DNA of 7,795 nt from Chloroflexota bacterium (GTDB lineage Bacteria; Chloroflexota; Limnocylindria; Limnocylindrales; CSP1-4), in assembly GCA_016875645.1 (NCBI GenBank), contig VGPE01000127.1, positions 1-7,795 of the forward strand. Direction: 5' to 3'. Shown here one piece after another: positions 6,547-7,795 of this stretch. Numbering within the stretch: the stretch's first letter is position 1; each line of letters begins with the position of its first letter. The translations under genes were made by a program, and so were the position numbers. The notes beneath the pieces were generated by a model, which searched no databases, was not told the origin of the DNA, and was given only the letters and a program-made list of their open reading frames with translations.

Positions 6547-7038
6547 GTGGACGTTTCGAACATGCTGGGTGGGCTCGGCGGTGCCGACCCGATGAAATTC
6601 GTCGGCGCCATCTCGGACGTCTTCCGGGAACGGGGCGGCGTGGAAGGCTTTGTGAACCAGCTCAAGGCCGGCGGCCTCGGCGGAGCCGTCGACTCGTGGG
6701 TGTCAACGGGCTCGAATCAGCCGGTCGAGCCTGCAAAGCTTGCCGACGCGCTCGGCCCCAACACCGTCAACCAGCTCGCATCGAAGTCGGGCATGGACGT
6801 CGGCCAGCTGCTGCCGATGCTCGCCGGCATTCTGCCGATGATCGTCGACTTCCTGACCCCGGGCGGCCAGCTGCCCAAGGAGGGCGGCGTCGGCGGCCTC
6901 GGTGATCTCGGGGGGCTGCTGGGCGGCCTGATGGGTGGCGGCGGCGCCGGTGGCTCGGCTGGCATGGATGCCGGCGGCCTGGGCAGCATGCTCGGCGGGC
7001 TGCTCGGCGGCAACGGGGGCGGCCAGCCGAAGGGCTGA
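6547..7038 (+). CDS. YidB/DUF937 family protein
   Basis: A 163-residue protein of the YidB family (DUF937, COG3753), widespread in bacteria and of unknown biochemical role. The core is GGVEGFVNQLKAGGLGGAVD (30-49) followed by SWVSTGSNQPVEPAKLADAL (50-69), the family's hallmark 'F---GLG--V-SWV-TG-N-P' block. A helical part follows, NQLASKSGMDVGQLLPMLAGILPMIVDFLTPGGQLP (75-110). The last 50 residues are a Gly/Leu/Met-rich low-complexity tail, also common in the family. No signal peptide is present. GTG at 6547 is the start, with AAGGAG at 6535-6540 and a 6-nt spacer. It is the only intact plus-strand gene and is transcribed away from the split-barrel operon, converging with the SGNH gene 18 bp beyond its stop. 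Confidence 0.9.
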   Translation: MDVSNMLGGLGGADPMKFVGAISDVFRERGGVEGFVNQLKAGGLGGAVDSWVSTGSNQPVEPAKLADALGPNTVNQLASKSGMDVGQLLPMLAGILPMIVDFLTPGGQLPKEGGVGGLGDLGGLLGGLMGGGGAGGSAGMDAGGLGSMLGGLLGGNGGGQPKG

Positions 7039-7063
7039 CAACGACCGCGTCGGCCCTCAGCCC
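7032..7063. terminator. Hairpin spanning both stop codons of the convergent pair
   Basis: GGGCTGA (7032-7038) and TCAGCCC (7057-7063) are perfect inverted copies, and each contains the TGA stop of one convergent gene. Inside lies a second small stem, CGAC (7042-7045) with GTCG (7049-7052). The structure reads alike on both strands, as expected for a shared bidirectional terminator. It lacks flanking T/A runs. Confidence 0.42.
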
Positions 7064-7749
7064 AGCAGGTCCCGGACGACCATCGCGATCCGCTCCACCC
7101 AGCGCGCGTACTGCGCCCCGCTGGGATGGAGGCCGTCGCGAGCGACGAGGCCGCGATCCGTCGCCGCCTCGCCCGAGATGTCGAAGATGTCGACGAACGC
7201 GATCCCGCGCGCCTCGGCCAGGCCGCGCAGGATCCGGTTGTTCTCGATGATGCCCGCCTTCGCCCGGTTCGGCTCTCCGTAGTCGGCGCCGGCCGGGGTG
7301 ACGGTGTAGTCGGGTGTCGCCACGACGAGGACCCGGCTCGGCGGCACGAGGGCGAGCACCTCGTCGAGAATCGCCGCGGCAGTGCGCTCGAAGACAGCGG
7401 GCGGGACGCCCTGGACCACGTCGTTCACGCCCACGAGGAGCGAGACGAAGCCGGGGTCCAGGGTGGCGAGCCTGGGGACCTGGCGCTCGTGGACGTCCCG
7501 CGAGGTCCAGCCGTTGACCCCGAGGTTGGCAACCAGGTCCAGTACGGGTTCGCCGTTCCGCCCACGCAACGCCTCGACAAGCTGGTTCGGCCAGCGCTCG
7601 GGTTCGGTCACGCCGGTGCCGATCGTGTACGAGTCTCCGAGCGCGACGAAGCGCAACGGAGCGGACGCGATCGAACTCGTCATGGGCGACAGTGTGGCGG
7701 CAGGCGAGCAGCCTGCGACCAGCAGCAACAGCGCCAGCAGGGGCTTCAC
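7057..7749 (-). CDS. SGNH/GDSL-type hydrolase, predicted lipoprotein
   Basis: A 230-residue esterase/lipase-like hydrolase. MKPLLALLLLVAGCSPAA gives a short signal peptide with lipobox LVAGC (acylated Cys14), so the enzyme is probably anchored outside the cytoplasmic membrane. SGNH blocks are present: GDSYTIG with nucleophile Ser40, the Gly in NLGVNG (75-80), GVND with Asn109, and DGLHPSG with Asp205 and His208. All catalytic residues are intact, and the length is usual for the lysophospholipase L1-like group. GTG at 7749 is chosen because it makes the signal peptide. It lacks a clear Shine-Dalgarno, and the frame is open to the right edge of the window, so a start further upstream cannot be excluded. 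ATG at 7683 would give a cytoplasmic 208-residue form. The natural substrate is unknown. Confidence 0.87.
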   Translation of the reverse strand: MKPLLALLLLVAGCSPAATLSPMTSSIASAPLRFVALGDSYTIGTGVTEPERWPNQLVEALRGRNGEPVLDLVANLGVNGWTSRDVHERQVPRLATLDPGFVSLLVGVNDVVQGVPPAVFERTAAAILDEVLALVPPSRVLVVATPDYTVTPAGADYGEPNRAKAGIIENNRILRGLAEARGIAFVDIFDISGEAATDRGLVARDGLHPSGAQYARWVERIAMVVRDLLG

Positions 7750-7795
7750 ACCGATGAGTTCGCGACGTGGGCAGGCCTGGATCAGCGCAACCCTG

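Noticed and set aside
6880..7030. Repeated GGCGGCCTCGG-like units at the end of the YidB-like gene
   Set aside because: They simply encode the Gly/Leu-rich tail common in this family and do not form a regular DNA repeat array.

Overview
The window is GC-rich bacterial DNA with codon positions saturated in G/C. GTG starts, 4-nt ATGA/GTGA overlaps and the protein types suggest a soil or freshwater lineage such as Chloroflexota (Limnocylindria/Ellin6529-like) or Actinomycetota. That placement is inference from composition and style, since no marker gene is present. No tRNA, rRNA, CRISPR array, insertion sequence or phage gene was seen.

Seven of the eight genes lie on the minus strand, so the window is best read right to left. 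7749-7057 is a small SGNH/GDSL-type esterase with a lipoprotein signal. It converges on a plus-strand YidB/DUF937 gene (6547-7038), and a hairpin spans both stop codons. The 256-nt gap 6291-6546 holds a good promoter for the minus-strand genes. It also holds what appears to be the decayed 5' end of an inositol-monophosphatase/histidinol-phosphatase gene on the plus strand.

Next come a flavin-binding split-barrel protein (6290-5784) and, joined by a GTGA overlap, a COG0402-type amidohydrolase (5787-4386). The amidohydrolase reading frame is broken by one extra base near 5544-5551. Removing that base restores a full 466-residue enzyme. After a 215-nt gap with a hairpin comes an ABC-2 exporter pair: a NatA-like ATPase (4170-3208) and a NatB-like permease (3211-1886), linked by an ATGA overlap.

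A second gap with a possible promoter precedes the last unit. This is an unassigned TIM-barrel-like protein (1722-787) overlapping by 8 nt a phosphotriesterase-family metal hydrolase (794 to beyond the left edge). These two probably act in the same, unidentified, catabolic route.

Most of the window is ordinary chromosomal content. The points worth a second look are the single-base frameshift, the phosphatase remnant sharing bases with a promoter, the uncharacterised barrel/phosphotriesterase pair, and the missing catalytic-type glutamate in the amidohydrolase.
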